Assembly (NCBI RefSeq): GCF_036227605.1
Contig: NZ_CP109487.1
Location: 3,732,001 to 3,796,000 of the forward strand
Direction of reading: 5' to 3'
DNA from: Streptomyces sp. NBC_01439
GTDB lineage: Bacteria; Actinomycetota; Actinomycetes; Streptomycetales; Streptomycetaceae
Length of the DNA: 64,000 bases
Within the stretch, counting starts at the first letter, position 1. Each line of letters starts with the position of its first letter. Position numbers and translations under genes: made by a program. This document shows positions 27,416 through 35,043 of the stretch, piece after piece. Below the pieces are notes generated by a model. It did not search any database, was not told the DNA's origin, and saw only the letters and a program-made list of their open reading frames with translations.

Positions 27416-27955
27416 GTGACATCCAGCCCGCCCACCGCACGCACGGCGGTGCCCGCCCCCGTCCAGGGTGCGCCCGGCCTCGCCCCGCGCACGATGCTGA
27501 CCGTCCTGCAGACGACGCACCAACACGCCGACGCCAAGGCCGGCATCCTCTCCGCCGTGCAGGCGGCACTCGTGGGGACGGCGGGCGCATGGAGCGAGGC
27601 GGCGCTCGACGGCTGGCGGCGCGGCGGCCCGGTCGGTGCTCTGGCGGGGGTGCTGCTGGTCCTCTTCGCCTGCGGTCTCTTCGGCGGTGCGGCCTCGCTC
27701 GCACTGGCGATCCGGCCGCGCGTCTGGCGGCCCACCGGCCCCAACGACTACAGCTTCGTCTGGCTGGCCGCCGCCTCGGATCCGTCGCCGCCCACCAACG
27801 CCGCCGAGGACGAGCGGCAGTTGCACGCGATGATCCGCTTCCTCTCCGACGTGGCCCTGCGGAAGTACCGCTGCGTCACCACCGCCGTGGTGTGCACCGC
27901 GGTGATGGGTACCACCGCCGGCTTCTGCCTGCTGTTACGGCCGCTGCTCGGCTGA
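27416..27955 (+). CDS. Pycsar-effector-like (PycTM/DUF5706-type) membrane protein
   Basis: 179 residues from a GTG at 27416 with GGAGG six bases upstream. A helix TMLTVLQTTHQHADAKAGI leads into a first membrane segment (SAVQAALVGTAG). A second segment follows at about residue 74 and a third near the C-terminus (VVCTAVMGTTAGFCLLLRP). The HADAKAGI-type phrase and spacing resemble the PycTM effector family, which disrupts membranes on binding cyclic UMP or CMP in Pycsar defence. No pyrimidine cyclase gene is within view, so a defence role is unproven. Its 3' end overlaps the convergent Crp gene by 21 bases. Confidence 0.6.
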   Translation: MTSSPPTARTAVPAPVQGAPGLAPRTMLTVLQTTHQHADAKAGILSAVQAALVGTAGAWSEAALDGWRRGGPVGALAGVLLVLFACGLFGGAASLALAIRPRVWRPTGPNDYSFVWLAAASDPSPPTNAAEDERQLHAMIRFLSDVALRKYRCVTTAVVCTAVMGTTAGFCLLLRPLLG

Positions 27956-28687
27956 CCCCGGGGGCCGGCGCGGCGCGGGCGGCGCCACGGGCCCGGCGAG
28001 TTCGGCCACCCGGGCCAGCCGGGCCAGGTCGTGCACGGTGGTCGTCCGGTATCCGGTGCCGAGCAGCCCCTCGTCCCGCAGCTCGCGCAATCCCTTGTGC
28101 ACGGTGGTCTCCGCGGCGCCGGTGAGCGCGGCGAGTTCGGGCTGGGTGAGCTGGAAGCCGATCACGTGACCGCCCGCCGCCCCGGGCCGCCCGTAGGCCA
28201 CGGCGAGCTCCACCAGGAGCCGCGCGAGGCGCACCTTGACCGGATACCCGCGGAACTCCAGCCGCCGCCGGTTGGCCCAGCGCAGCCGGTCGGCCACGAT
28301 CCGGGTCAGCGCCACCGCCACCTCGGGCCGCCGCACCATGAGCCCGTGCAGGGCCCCGGGCCCGATCACCCGCGCCCGCAACGGCCCGCAGGCCACCACC
28401 CCGGCCGACCGCGGCGCACCGTCGAGGGCGGCCATCTCACCCACGCTGTCCCCGCCGACCCGGACGGCGAGCAGCGACTCCTGCCCGTTCTCGACGGTCG
28501 CGGTGACCTTGGCGAACCCGCGGAGAATCACGTACAGATGCCGATCGGTGGCGCCTTCGGTGAGCAGCACGCCGCCGGAGCCGAGCGTCAACTCCGTACC
28601 CAACCCGAGCAATTCCGCCCGCGCGGGCGCGGACAGCACCCCGAGCAGGCTCCGACCCGGCCATTCCCCCCGCTCACCCGGCCCCAC
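27935..28687 (-). CDS. Crp/Fnr-family regulator with cyclic-nucleotide-binding domain
   Basis: 250 residues from a GTG at 28687 with GGAGGGG six bases upstream; upstream in-frame codons run through a simple repeat and are unlikely to be used. The N-terminal beta-roll (about 20-135) contains LTEGATDRHLYVILRGFAKV and GDSVGEMAALDGAPRSA, the region where cyclic nucleotide binds in the family. The C-terminal HTH_Crp domain has LTQPELAALTGAAETTVHKG. It converges on and overlaps the Pycsar-effector-like gene. Whether it senses cAMP or another ligand is not decidable. Confidence 0.85.
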   Translation of the reverse strand: MGPGERGEWPGRSLLGVLSAPARAELLGLGTELTLGSGGVLLTEGATDRHLYVILRGFAKVTATVENGQESLLAVRVGGDSVGEMAALDGAPRSAGVVACGPLRARVIGPGALHGLMVRRPEVAVALTRIVADRLRWANRRRLEFRGYPVKVRLARLLVELAVAYGRPGAAGGHVIGFQLTQPELAALTGAAETTVHKGLRELRDEGLLGTGYRTTTVHDLARLARVAELAGPVAPPAPRRPPGSAEQRP

Positions 28688-28718
28688 GCCCACCCCTCCG
28701 CCCGCCGCACCCGCACCC

Positions 28719-28781
28719 GCGCCCCGCGCCCCGCGCCCCGCGCCCCGCGCCCCGCGCCCCGCGCCCCGCGCCCCGCGCCCC
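28719..28781. repeat. Nine tandem copies of GCGCCCC
   Basis: Exact heptanucleotide repeats totalling 63 bases, 32 bases upstream of the Crp-gene start, in its leader. The unit is not a multiple of three. If the true start were upstream, copy number would change the reading frame. Confidence 0.9.
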
Positions 28782-29064
28782 GCCCAGGCTAGGCCTTCCC
28801 CCACCGGATGCGCCCGCCCGCGCGCCACTGCCCAACAGCCGGTGCGGCAGCGGGCAACGCGCGACGGGCGGGAAGCCCCCACGCACCCCACCCGAAGCGG
28901 CCGTGTCCGCACGGTTGCCCACGGCCCCTTGAGTAGCCGTTTCTCCGCCGGTGTCCGCCGGGACCAGACGAGTGCCCGGAGGCCCGGCTGCTACGGACCG
29001 GCCAGGGGTACCGGGGCGGAGAAACCCGTGGCGCACCGGCCGGACCTCCAACGAGACTGCGCGG

Positions 29065-29417
29065 GTGAGCGACCGCTACCCCTGTCCCTGCTGCGGGCAC
29101 CGCGTGCTCGACGCCATGCCCGGCTCCTACGAGATCTGCCCCGTCTGCTTCTGGGAGGACGACGGGGTCCAGTTCCGCTGGCCGACCACGCCCAGGCGAT
29201 CCTCTACTCCCAGTTCTGGCGGGTGGACGCCGGCCGCACGTACGGCATCTCTGGCACCGGCCTGGACTGGGAACTCGACTGGACCGCGCCCTGGGAGCAC
29301 CTGGTCGACGAGGCCCGCACGTGGTCGCTTCTGGAGGCCTCCGAAGCCCCTGTCGGCGACAACATCTTCGTCGCCCCCACCTGGATCGACCGTACCGACC
29401 TGTACCCAGAGAGGTGA
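29065..29417 (+). pseudogene. Broken CPCC-type cysteine-rich protein gene
   Basis: The 5' part encodes VSDRYPCPCCGHRVLD and then YEICPVCFWEDDGVQFRWP, the double CPCC/CPVC zinc-knuckle-like signature of CPCC-family proteins. The frame then closes early in low-complexity codons. From about 29183 a neighbouring frame continues with DHAQAILYSQFWRVDAGRTY to a stop at 29417, only three bases before the next gene. Either a frameshift or a fusion of two remnants explains this. The second part does not look like the usual C-terminus of CPCC proteins, so a fusion is at least as likely. Confidence 0.55.
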
Positions 29418-29420
29418 CCG

Positions 29421-30098
29421 ATGCCGTTCCAGCACCCCGAGGAGATCGGCTACGGCTACGTGATCGAGCGCTACGCGGCGAGGAAGGACTCAAGCCACGC
29501 CCGCTACCTCGTCCTGAAAAGTGGTCGATTCCTGCGACCCGAGTGGCCTCACGCCGAACATTTCGCCCGTCACCTCATCGACGACTCGGCCACGATCACC
29601 GATGTTGAGCTGGAGGCCCTTCTCGGCTACGAGTGGCGCTCACGCCTCACCGCCGCCTGGCTGATCGGCGTAGGCCGACGCGCCACGTTCCGTGAACGCA
29701 TCGGCGACCTGCTCCTGGCCAGCGAGTTCTGCTTCTCCGGCAGCGCCTACTGCTTCGCCCTGGCCCGCTTCGGCACCCACGCGGACGCCGAGATCCTCAC
29801 CGCCTACCTCGACCACTACCTTCCCCGCACAGACCTCCGCTACGACCAGCCCGCCGCCTTGGGCGCCCTCCTCCGCCTCGACGCCCACCTCGGCACCAAC
29901 CACGCCGACCGCTTCACCCAGCCCGACGGCCTCTGGGACCAGTGGGTCAATGCCCTGGCCCACCTCCGCGACCACCCCGCCTACACCCCCGTCGAGCGTC
30001 GCCGCTGGACGGACCTCCAATGCGACTTCGCCAACGGCTGGTCCCGCTCCTCGCCCCCGAACCCGTCTCTCGACCGACCTGCAGACTCCGTGTCCTAG
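29421..30098 (+). CDS. DUF6000-like protein
   Basis: 225 residues, mostly alpha-helical. Landmarks are RYLVLKSGRFLRPEWPH, the phrase EALLGYEWRSRLTAAWLIG, then RERIGDLLLASEFCFSG and AEILTAYLDHYLPR. These match my memory of the Streptomyces DUF6000 family, whose role is unknown; related proteins sit near immunity-type genes. There is no signal or membrane helix. A decayed copy of its 3' end is seen at 35668-35710 inside the island, so this gene marks the chromosomal or oldest edge beside the insertion site. Confidence 0.7.
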   Translation: MPFQHPEEIGYGYVIERYAARKDSSHARYLVLKSGRFLRPEWPHAEHFARHLIDDSATITDVELEALLGYEWRSRLTAAWLIGVGRRATFRERIGDLLLASEFCFSGSAYCFALARFGTHADAEILTAYLDHYLPRTDLRYDQPAALGALLRLDAHLGTNHADRFTQPDGLWDQWVNALAHLRDHPAYTPVERRRWTDLQCDFANGWSRSSPPNPSLDRPADSVS

Positions 30099-30276
30099 CG
30101 CGCGAGCAACCTGCCGCGCATGCCCGCCAGTTGAGCAGAGACCTCCCGGTCGAAGCCAACCATCGCTGCGCCGCCCCGACCTGCCGCACAACCCCCATGG
30201 GCCTCGGCGGCACCGGCAAGCGTTCCGAACCCGCCGGTCCGCCGATGCCCAGCCACAAATCGGCGAGAAGACGCAG

Positions 30277-30333
30277 CCGCTCCACCGCAGGTCAGGCGAC
30301 CTTTCGCCGAACGCATCGGACGTCGAAGCGGAA
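30277..30333. repeat. Left outer att-like repeat (displaced ychF tail)
   Basis: Matches 59196-59252 at 49 of 57 positions, including CCTTTCGCCGAACG and GAAGCGGAA. All eight differences are transitions. The part equivalent to the ychF stop has mutated (TTA to TCG on the + strand), as expected for a displaced, non-selected gene end. Confidence 0.8.
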
Positions 30334-30431
30334 TGCCTGCGGCGGAGCCCAGCAGACTGCCCCGACCAGGTGCTTCTCCGTTGGCGCGCATCGGGTCCCG
30401 ACGGTCGCTCACGGGTGTCATGCGGGCTGGC

Positions 30432-30725
30432 CTACGGGGTCTCGACGGAGTCGAGGTGCCGGCGCAGCTCCGTCGCGAGCTCTTCCTCGCCACCCTCGGA
30501 CGGCAGTGGCCAGGGATCCTGCTCTCCGTTCGCCACGGCAAGGCTGCTCGCGAACCGGACGAGGTGGGGTGCCCGGAATCCCGCCGGCGCCGCCCATCCG
30601 TCGCCCAGCTCTTGGAGCAGGTCGAGCGCCGCTTCCCACTCTTCGCGCGCCAGGTGGTCCCAGACGTCGGATACGGAGATGTCCCGGTCCGTGGCGGCAT
30701 CCTCGGGCACCAGCAAGGAGGCGGC
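30432..30725 (-). pseudogene. Mosaic of two gene relics
   Basis: Read leftward, 30725 to about 30565 encodes LLVPEDAATDRDISVSDVWD and DLLQELGDGWAAPAGF, a helical Streptomyces-type protein fragment. It is then fused to the tail SSLAVANGEQDPWPLPSEGG ending at 30432. The same tail ends the pseudogene at 32308, so this stretch is a truncated duplicate. The region between the repeat at 30277 and here shows no intact gene. Confidence 0.55.
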
Positions 30726-31228
30726 TTCGAGGACCTCGACCGCCTCCCCGAGGCACCCCGCCACACCGAGCTGATCGACGGAGCCCTCGTATTCATGCTG
30801 TCGCCCCAGCGGTCCTGGCATGGTCGCCTCGTCACCGCTCTGACCACCACCCTCATGGCGCAGGCGCCGGACGGCTTCGAGGTCGAGCGTGAGATGACGA
30901 TCCGCCTCGATGCCCGCAACCGGCTCGAGCCGGACCTCCTGCTGACGAACCTGGCCTATGACCCCGACCGCACCTGGTACGCCCTGGAGGACGTGAAGCT
31001 CGTCGTGGAGACGGTCTCACCCGAGTCCGCCCATCGCGATCGCACAGTAAAGCTCCGCAAGTACGCGGAGGCCGGTACCCCGCACTACTGGCGCATCGAG
31101 GAGTGCCCGTGGTCCACGTCTACGAGCTCGACGAACCCGCCGGCATCTTCCGCGGCACCCTCCAGCGCCCGGTGCCCTTCGAGATCAGCACGGACCTCGA
31201 CAAACTCACGCCACCCCGAAGCAGCTGA
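30726..31228 (+). pseudogene. Uma2-family endonuclease relic, copy 1
   Basis: In frame from EDLDRLPEAPRHTELIDGAL through LEPDLLLTNLAYDPDRTWY, DVKLVVETVSPESAHRDRT and EAGTPHYWRIEE. These are the PD-(D/E)XK-like Uma2 (DUF820) landmarks: the metal-site Asp in EPDLLL and Glu/Lys later. The N-terminal start found in copy 2 is missing. Near 31107 a small deletion shifts the frame: continuing in the next frame restores VVHVYELDEPAGIFRG and PFEISTDLDKLTP. It is therefore broken at both ends. Confidence 0.75.
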
Positions 31229-31230
31229 AA

Positions 31231-31292
31231 GTCAGCACCAAGTCAGTACGGGAGTACAGAAGGGGTCGGACTCGACAGAGTTCGACCCCTTC
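31231..31292. repeat. Cassette boundary A: conserved leader plus hairpin
   Basis: GTCAGCACCAAGTCAG followed by a hairpin with arms GAAGGGGTCGGACTC (31259-31273) and GAGTTCGACCCCTTC (31278-31292). The first 43 bases differ from boundary C at 34595 at only two positions. A ychF-tail relic follows 51 bases later. Confidence 0.8.
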
Positions 31293-31343
31293 CTACCTGC
31301 ATGCTTGGCGAAACCGACTAACTTGCAGCAATGAGACGACTAC

Positions 31344-31362
31344 ACGTTGAAGCGGAACTCGA
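31344..31362. repeat. ychF-tail relic 1
   Basis: ACGTTGAAGCGGAACTCGA, a 19-base exact match to the last codons of ychF at 59239-59257. It marks a former attachment-site junction. Confidence 0.8.
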
Positions 31363-31432
31363 GCGCAGAGCTGCGACCTGCGGAAACGTCGTTTCGGAGG
31401 GGCCTCTCCCAGCACCATCCCAGCACGGGCGG

Positions 31433-31687
31433 TCAGTAGTGATACCGAGCCGCGAGGATGATGACCTCCTTCTCCGTCACCAGGTAGACGAGGCGGTGCT
31501 CGTCGTCGATTCGCCGCGACCACGCGCCGGGCAGGTGGTACTTCAAGGGTTCGGGCTTGCCGATCCCTGAGAACGGGTCACGCCTGACGTCCTCGATGAG
31601 CTTGTTGATCCGGGCGAGCATCTTGCGGTCGTTCTTGAGCCAGGACGTGTAGTCCTCCCAGCCCTGATCCTCAAAGACAAGCCTCAC
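31433..31687 (-). CDS. yoeB: YoeB-family toxin (ribosome-dependent mRNA endonuclease)
   Basis: 84 residues, the same length as the characterised YoeB. The catalytic positions known for that family, Glu46, Arg65 and His83, are all present ([17 protein letters not shown] and the terminal RYHY), so the toxin should be active. It cleaves mRNA in the ribosomal A site. Its start overlaps the end of the antitoxin gene by four bases, the normal antitoxin-first order. The pair forms one cassette of the island, between ychF-tail relics at 31344 and 32167. Confidence 0.93.
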   Translation of the reverse strand: MRLVFEDQGWEDYTSWLKNDRKMLARINKLIEDVRRDPFSGIGKPEPLKYHLPGAWSRRIDDEHRLVYLVTEKEVIILAARYHY

Positions 31688-31965
31688 GCGGCACCCGCAC
31701 CCGCGTCCGCCGAGTCCGGATCAATCAGCTCGCGCTCCGACACGTTGATGCTCGCCAGGGCGTTCTCGTACGCCTTGAGCAGCCGGCGGGCGTTCGCCGG
31801 GGAGCGCAGCAGGTACGAGCCCTCGCGCAGCGCCGCGTAGTCCTCGGCCGAGACGAGCACGGCGTTGCCGTGCTTGGAGACGATCTCGATGGCCTCGTGA
31901 TTCTCGTTGACCTTCTTGATCAGCGGAAAGAGTTCCTTGCGGGCTTCGCTCGCGGTTATGGACAT
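31684..31965 (-). CDS. yefM: YefM/Phd-family antitoxin
   Basis: 93 residues. The N-terminal [19 protein letters not shown] and [20 protein letters not shown] are the Phd/YefM DNA-binding fold, and the C-terminal flexible part wraps the toxin. It is the first gene of the pair and should repress the operon through the palindrome at 31984-32007. The C-terminus is Ala/Asp-rich and a little longer than in E. coli YefM. Confidence 0.92.
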   Translation of the reverse strand: MSITASEARKELFPLIKKVNENHEAIEIVSKHGNAVLVSAEDYAALREGSYLLRSPANARRLLKAYENALASINVSERELIDPDSADAGAGAA

Positions 31966-31983
31966 GGCCGACCTCTCCCCTCA

Positions 31984-32007
31984 AGTGGTACCTAATAACG
32001 TACCACT
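31984..32007. promoter_or_regulatory. Palindromic operator of the yefM-yoeB operon
   Basis: Perfect inverted repeat AGTGGTAC (31984-31991) and GTACCACT (32000-32007) with an 8-base spacer, 18 bases upstream of the yefM start. YefM-type antitoxins bind such sites for autoregulation. Confidence 0.75.
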
Positions 32008-32082
32008 CTCGACGTCCATCGGGCGGGTCAAATGGCTGACGGCTAGCCAGATTTCCCAGCACCATCCCAGCACGGGAAACAC

Positions 32083-32116
32083 GAAGGGGCCGACCCCTGG
32101 AGGAGTCGACCCCTTC
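32083..32116. repeat. Cassette boundary B hairpin
   Basis: Arms begin GAAGGGGCCGACCCC and end GGAGTCGACCCCTTC, with a CTGACCTGCAT tail as in the other boundaries. CCAGCACCATCCCAGCACGG precedes it. The arms are less perfect than in boundary C. Confidence 0.7.
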
Positions 32117-32166
32117 TGACCTGCATGTTTGACATGTCAGTGACGTGGTGTTACTTTATCCGCTCA

Positions 32167-32181
32167 GACGTTGAAGCGGAA
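32167..32181. repeat. ychF-tail relic 2
   Basis: GACGTTGAAGCGGAA, identical to 59238-59252. It is followed by the same kind of flank (CCTGACCTGCGGCGGAG) that follows the relic at 35437. Confidence 0.75.
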
Positions 32182-32307
32182 TGCCTGAAGCCTGGTCCTG
32201 ACCTGCGGCGGAGTCGCATTCAACACCCTGAACAGGCATCTCCGCGTTGGCTACATTGGGCTCCGACGGTCGCTTACGGGTGCCCCACGGACTCTCTGCG
32301 GACCGAC

Positions 32308-32732
32308 CTACAGGGTCTCGACGGAGGCGAGGTGCCTGCGCAGCCCCGCCGCGAGCTCCTCCTCGCCGCCCTCGGCCGGCAGTGGCCAGGGATCCTGCTC
32401 TCCGTTCGCCACGGCAAGGCTGCTCCGGAGCCACCGCGCGAAGACAGCGGCTTCGTCCGCGGTCACATCGGTCAATGTGATGTAGGCATGGTCGGGCTTG
32501 GGCATCGACGCCGTCCCGTCGATCCATACGCCCGACACCAGCTCGATCTCGAAATCAAGGACCGGCATACCGTGGATCCCGGAGATTCGATACTCCACCC
32601 GGAATCGGGGAAGGCCTCCCTCAGAGCCGTCTCCAAAGCCTCGGCAGTGGCACGCCACGCTCCATCATCTCCCTTGGGCGGGTAGAAGGCGAAGCTGGTG
32701 CGGATGTTCCGTTCAGTGGGCACGGTCTTCAA
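32308..32732 (-). pseudogene. Frameshifted small gene, immunity-like, unknown family
   Basis: Leftward from about 32732, one frame gives FAFYPPKGDDGAWRATAEAL and LREAFPDSGWSIE. The adjacent frame then takes over with YRISGIHGMPVLDFEIEL, DHAYITLTDVTADEAAVFAR and a tail ending ASVETL at 32308. The two halves read as one about 140-residue protein broken by a single-base shift near 32580-32600. Its 3' third is duplicated at 30432. No recognised family; the size and helical acidic character resemble immunity proteins. Confidence 0.55.
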
Positions 32733-32861
32733 TCAAGAGGCGCACAGGATCCAGTTCGGGCGCTCCCCCGTCTCTTTCGAGCATCCCGACGACGTCCATG
32801 CGCCCATTGTGGATCAGCTGCACACCCCCCTCGTGACGGCCGCAATCGCTAGGGTTGCCCA

Positions 32862-33362
32862 ATGACCGCGCTCCCCGACTGGATGCGCCCGCCGCGCGCG
32901 GAAGGCTGGTTCGCGGAGGACCTCGATCACCTCCCCGAGGCACCCCGCCACACCGAGCTGATCGACGGAGCCCTCGTCTTCATGACGTCGCCCCAGCGGT
33001 CCTGGCACGGCCGCCTCGTCACCGCCCTGACCACCACCCTCATGGCGCAGGCGTCGGACACCTTCGAGGCCGCCTCGATGCCCGCAACCGGCCCGAGCCG
33101 GACCTCCTGCTGACGAACCTGGCCTATGACCCAGACCGCACCTGGTACGACCTGGAGGACGTGAAGCTCGTCGTGGAGACGGTCTCACCCGAGTCCGCCC
33201 ATCGCGATCGCACAGTAAAGCTCCGCAAGTACGCGGAGGCCGGTACCCCGCACTACTGGTGCATCGAGGACGAGGGCGGGGCACCCGTGGTCCACGCACC
33301 CGCCGGCATCTTCCAGCGCCCGGTGCCCTTCGAGATCAGCGTGGACCTCGACAAACTCACGC
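32862..33362 (+). pseudogene. Uma2-family endonuclease relic, copy 2
   Basis: Starts with an intact ATG and MTALPDWMRPPRAEGWFAED, then closely matches copy 1 at 30726. Near 33073 it lacks 19 bases present in copy 1 (between TTCGAGG and CCTCGATGCCCG), which throws the frame and ends it at 33112. The correct reading resumes in the next frame as RPEPDLLLTNLAYDPDRTW to KLTPP. It is then joined to an antitoxin fragment. Confidence 0.8.
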
Positions 33363-33451
33363 CACCCTGGCGGAGGTCGTGGAGCGGGCCGATCGCGACA
33401 ATGTGCCCGCGGTGATCAAGCGCCGGGGCAAGGCAGTCGCCACCTTCAGTA
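33363..33451 (+). pseudogene. YefM/Phd antitoxin fragment
   Basis: Encodes TLAEVVERADRDNVPAVIKR then RGKAVATFSNAA, nearly identical to residues 15-47 of the intact antitoxin at 34774 (HLAEVVERADRDDVPTVITR). Both ends and its toxin are gone. It shows that another toxin-antitoxin cassette once stood here. Confidence 0.75.
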
Positions 33452-33913
33452 ACGCGGCATGTTCGGGATCGCCTTCTCCGCGAGCTCGACGAGCGCCTCC
33501 ACCTTCGCCAAGTCGGCCGTGACCTCCTCCGGCGTCACGGCGGGGGCCTCCGACGACCGGTACTCGACTTCGTTTCGCCGGGCTCGCATGCGGTTGAAAG
33601 GACGCAGCATGGAACCGAGTGGCGGGTCGAGCTGCGCCCGCACAGCCTCGTAGATGACGGTATGGCCGCCACGACTGGTCGCACGCAGTCCCTGGTTCTG
33701 CAATACCGCGGCTAGCGCTCTACGCGCGGCGTCGTAGGCCAGCGTGTACGCACCCTCCGGGTCCGTGGCCGCCAACTGCCGCGCGGAGCCGACATGGGTA
33801 CGCGCCCGGACCAGTTCCGCTTCGGCCGCCTCCCGAGAAGCGGGGACTCGCTCAAGTCCGCCACCGGCGATGAGCGCGTCAACCGTCGACCGCCCTTGAT
33901 TCCAGCGCGTCAT
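33446..33913 (-). CDS. HEPN-domain protein of a HEPN-MNT pair
   Basis: 155 residues from the ATG at 33913, overlapping the MNT stop as ATGA. It is an all-helical HEPN domain: GAYTLAYDAARRALAAVLQN, a central TSRGGHTVIYEAV segment and MRARRNEVEYRS, an RN-x2-EY variant of the usual R-x4-6-H motif. It resembles the SAV_6107-like HEPN group. In HEPN-MNT systems the HEPN member is the toxin (RNase) and MNT neutralises it. The changed motif means catalytic activity is uncertain. Confidence 0.8.
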   Translation of the reverse strand: MTRWNQGRSTVDALIAGGGLERVPASREAAEAELVRARTHVGSARQLAATDPEGAYTLAYDAARRALAAVLQNQGLRATSRGGHTVIYEAVRAQLDPPLGSMLRPFNRMRARRNEVEYRSSEAPAVTPEEVTADLAKVEALVELAEKAIPNMPRY

Positions 33914-34500
33914 TGCGCCTCCAAGTCGGGATTCAGCTGTACCAGAGGACGTTCGCGAACGCTGGTGAGGAACGGATCGTCCGTACGGGCCTCCCACGAC
34001 TCGACGGAGACCCGATGAACGTTGACCTCACGACGCAAGCGCCGTGAAGCCTCCTCGGCCAGGTCGAAGAGCGCGTCGGCATCGGGGGCACCCACAACGA
34101 GGACATCCACATCGGCAGGCGGCAGCCCCGGCTCACCGTTGTACCGAGCGGCCCACGAGCCATAGATATAGGCGCGCTCCACGCCTTCGAGTCCGGCGAG
34201 CGCATCGGTGAGCACGGGCACGGGGCCGAAGGAGACGGCCATGAGCTCGCTCAGCGGACGGTACAGCGGAGTATCCGTGCGGGCCTTGACGAGGCGACTG
34301 CGCCCCACTCGCCGATCGGCCAGGATTCCACCGCCTGCCAACCGGTCAACCTCCCGCAGGACAGCAGTGGGCGTCACGCCGACCTCGGCCGCGAGCTCAG
34401 TGATGCTGTACTCGCGGTCCGGGTGCAGGAGCACCAGCGCGAGGAGCTCGCCTTGCATGCGAGACCGGAGGATGGGAAGCAGGCTTGGCGATACTTTCAT
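33910..34500 (-). CDS. HTH-nucleotidyltransferase (MNT) antitoxin of a HEPN-MNT pair
   Basis: 196 residues from the ATG at 34500. An N-terminal winged helix (about 1-75; EYSITELAAEVGVTPTAVLR) is fused to a minimal nucleotidyltransferase with YIYGSWAARYNG and PADVDVLVVG, the GS...DxD catalytic signature. It can act as antitoxin by AMPylating or binding HEPN, and as an autorepressor through its HTH. The 42-bp palindrome at 34492-34533 covers the start codon, fitting that role. Confidence 0.85.
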   Translation of the reverse strand: MKVSPSLLPILRSRMQGELLALVLLHPDREYSITELAAEVGVTPTAVLREVDRLAGGGILADRRVGRSRLVKARTDTPLYRPLSELMAVSFGPVPVLTDALAGLEGVERAYIYGSWAARYNGEPGLPPADVDVLVVGAPDADALFDLAEEASRRLRREVNVHRVSVESWEARTDDPFLTSVRERPLVQLNPDLEAQ

Positions 34501-34533
34501 TGGACGCAGGATATCAAGCGCCCAATGAAAGTA
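34492..34533. promoter_or_regulatory. 42-bp palindromic operator of the HEPN-MNT operon
   Basis: Perfect 12-base arms TACTTTCATTGG and CCAATGAAAGTA, centred exactly on GATATC (34510-34515), with partial symmetry between. It overlaps the MNT start codon, so binding would block transcription or translation initiation. Confidence 0.75.
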
Positions 34534-34594
34534 ACAATCTGCACCCGCACGCTCACCGGCGCGCTCATTGGCGCCTACCGCGAGGCGCCCCCAG

Positions 34595-34656
34595 GTCAGC
34601 ACCAAGTCAGCACGGGAATACAGAAGGGGTCGGACTCCCTGGAGTCCGACCCCTTC
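34595..34656. repeat. Cassette boundary C: conserved leader plus perfect hairpin
   Basis: GTCAGCACCAAGTCAGCACG, then arms GAAGGGGTCGGACTCC (34623-34638) and GGAGTCCGACCCCTTC (34641-34656), a perfect 16-bp stem, then TGACCTGCA. The ychF-tail relic expected after it is decayed (around 34680-34700). Confidence 0.85.
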
Positions 34657-34738
34657 TGACCTGCACGCTTGATGAAACTATCCAACGTGCAGCACGCGCA
34701 GCTGCAACGGAGGAGGCCCACCCTCCACCCCTATCTGT

Positions 34739-34748
34739 TGTGTACACA
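34739..34748. promoter_or_regulatory. Probable operator of the yefM-relE operon
   Basis: Palindrome TGTGTACACA about 25 bases before the antitoxin start. The TGTACA core is the known recognition element of YefM-type antitoxins. Confidence 0.55.
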
Positions 34749-34773
34749 TGGGACACTCGGTACCCTTGGGTGC

Positions 34774-35043
34774 ATGACACAGCCGCTGCCCATAGAGTCC
34801 ATCCGCGACGTGCGTGCGCATTTGGCGGAGGTCGTGGAGCGCGCCGATCGCGACGACGTGCCCACCGTGATCACGCGCCGCGGCAAGGAAGTCGCCGCCG
34901 TCGTCTCCATCGAGGTACTGCGCAAGTACCAGGAGTGGGAAGAGCGCGAGATCAATCGGATCATCGACGAGCGCATGGCCAACCCCGCACCCGGCATCCC
35001 GATCGAGGACATCATGAGGGAGACGCTGGCGCGCGGTGAGTGA
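34774..35043 (+). CDS. YefM/Phd-family antitoxin
   Basis: 89 residues from the ATG at 34774 (MTQPLPIESIRDVRAHLAEV). The Phd fold is evident in RDDVPTVITRRGKEVAAVVS and the helix EVLRKYQEWEEREINRII. The toxin gene starts inside its last codons (8-base overlap). It should bind the toxin and repress through the TGTGTACACA palindrome. It is only distantly similar to the YefM protein at 31684, so the two pairs arrived independently. Confidence 0.88.
   Translation: MTQPLPIESIRDVRAHLAEVVERADRDDVPTVITRRGKEVAAVVSIEVLRKYQEWEEREINRIIDERMANPAPGIPIEDIMRETLARGE

Noticed and set aside
28719..28781. Possible CRISPR or iteron array
   Set aside because: The units are 7 bases with no spacers, so this is a simple tandem repeat.
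34623..34656. Reading the GAAGGGGTCG hairpins as plain terminators only
   Set aside because: They could terminate transcription, but the conserved leader and linked ychF-tail relics at several copies are not explained by that alone, so they are reported as cassette boundaries.
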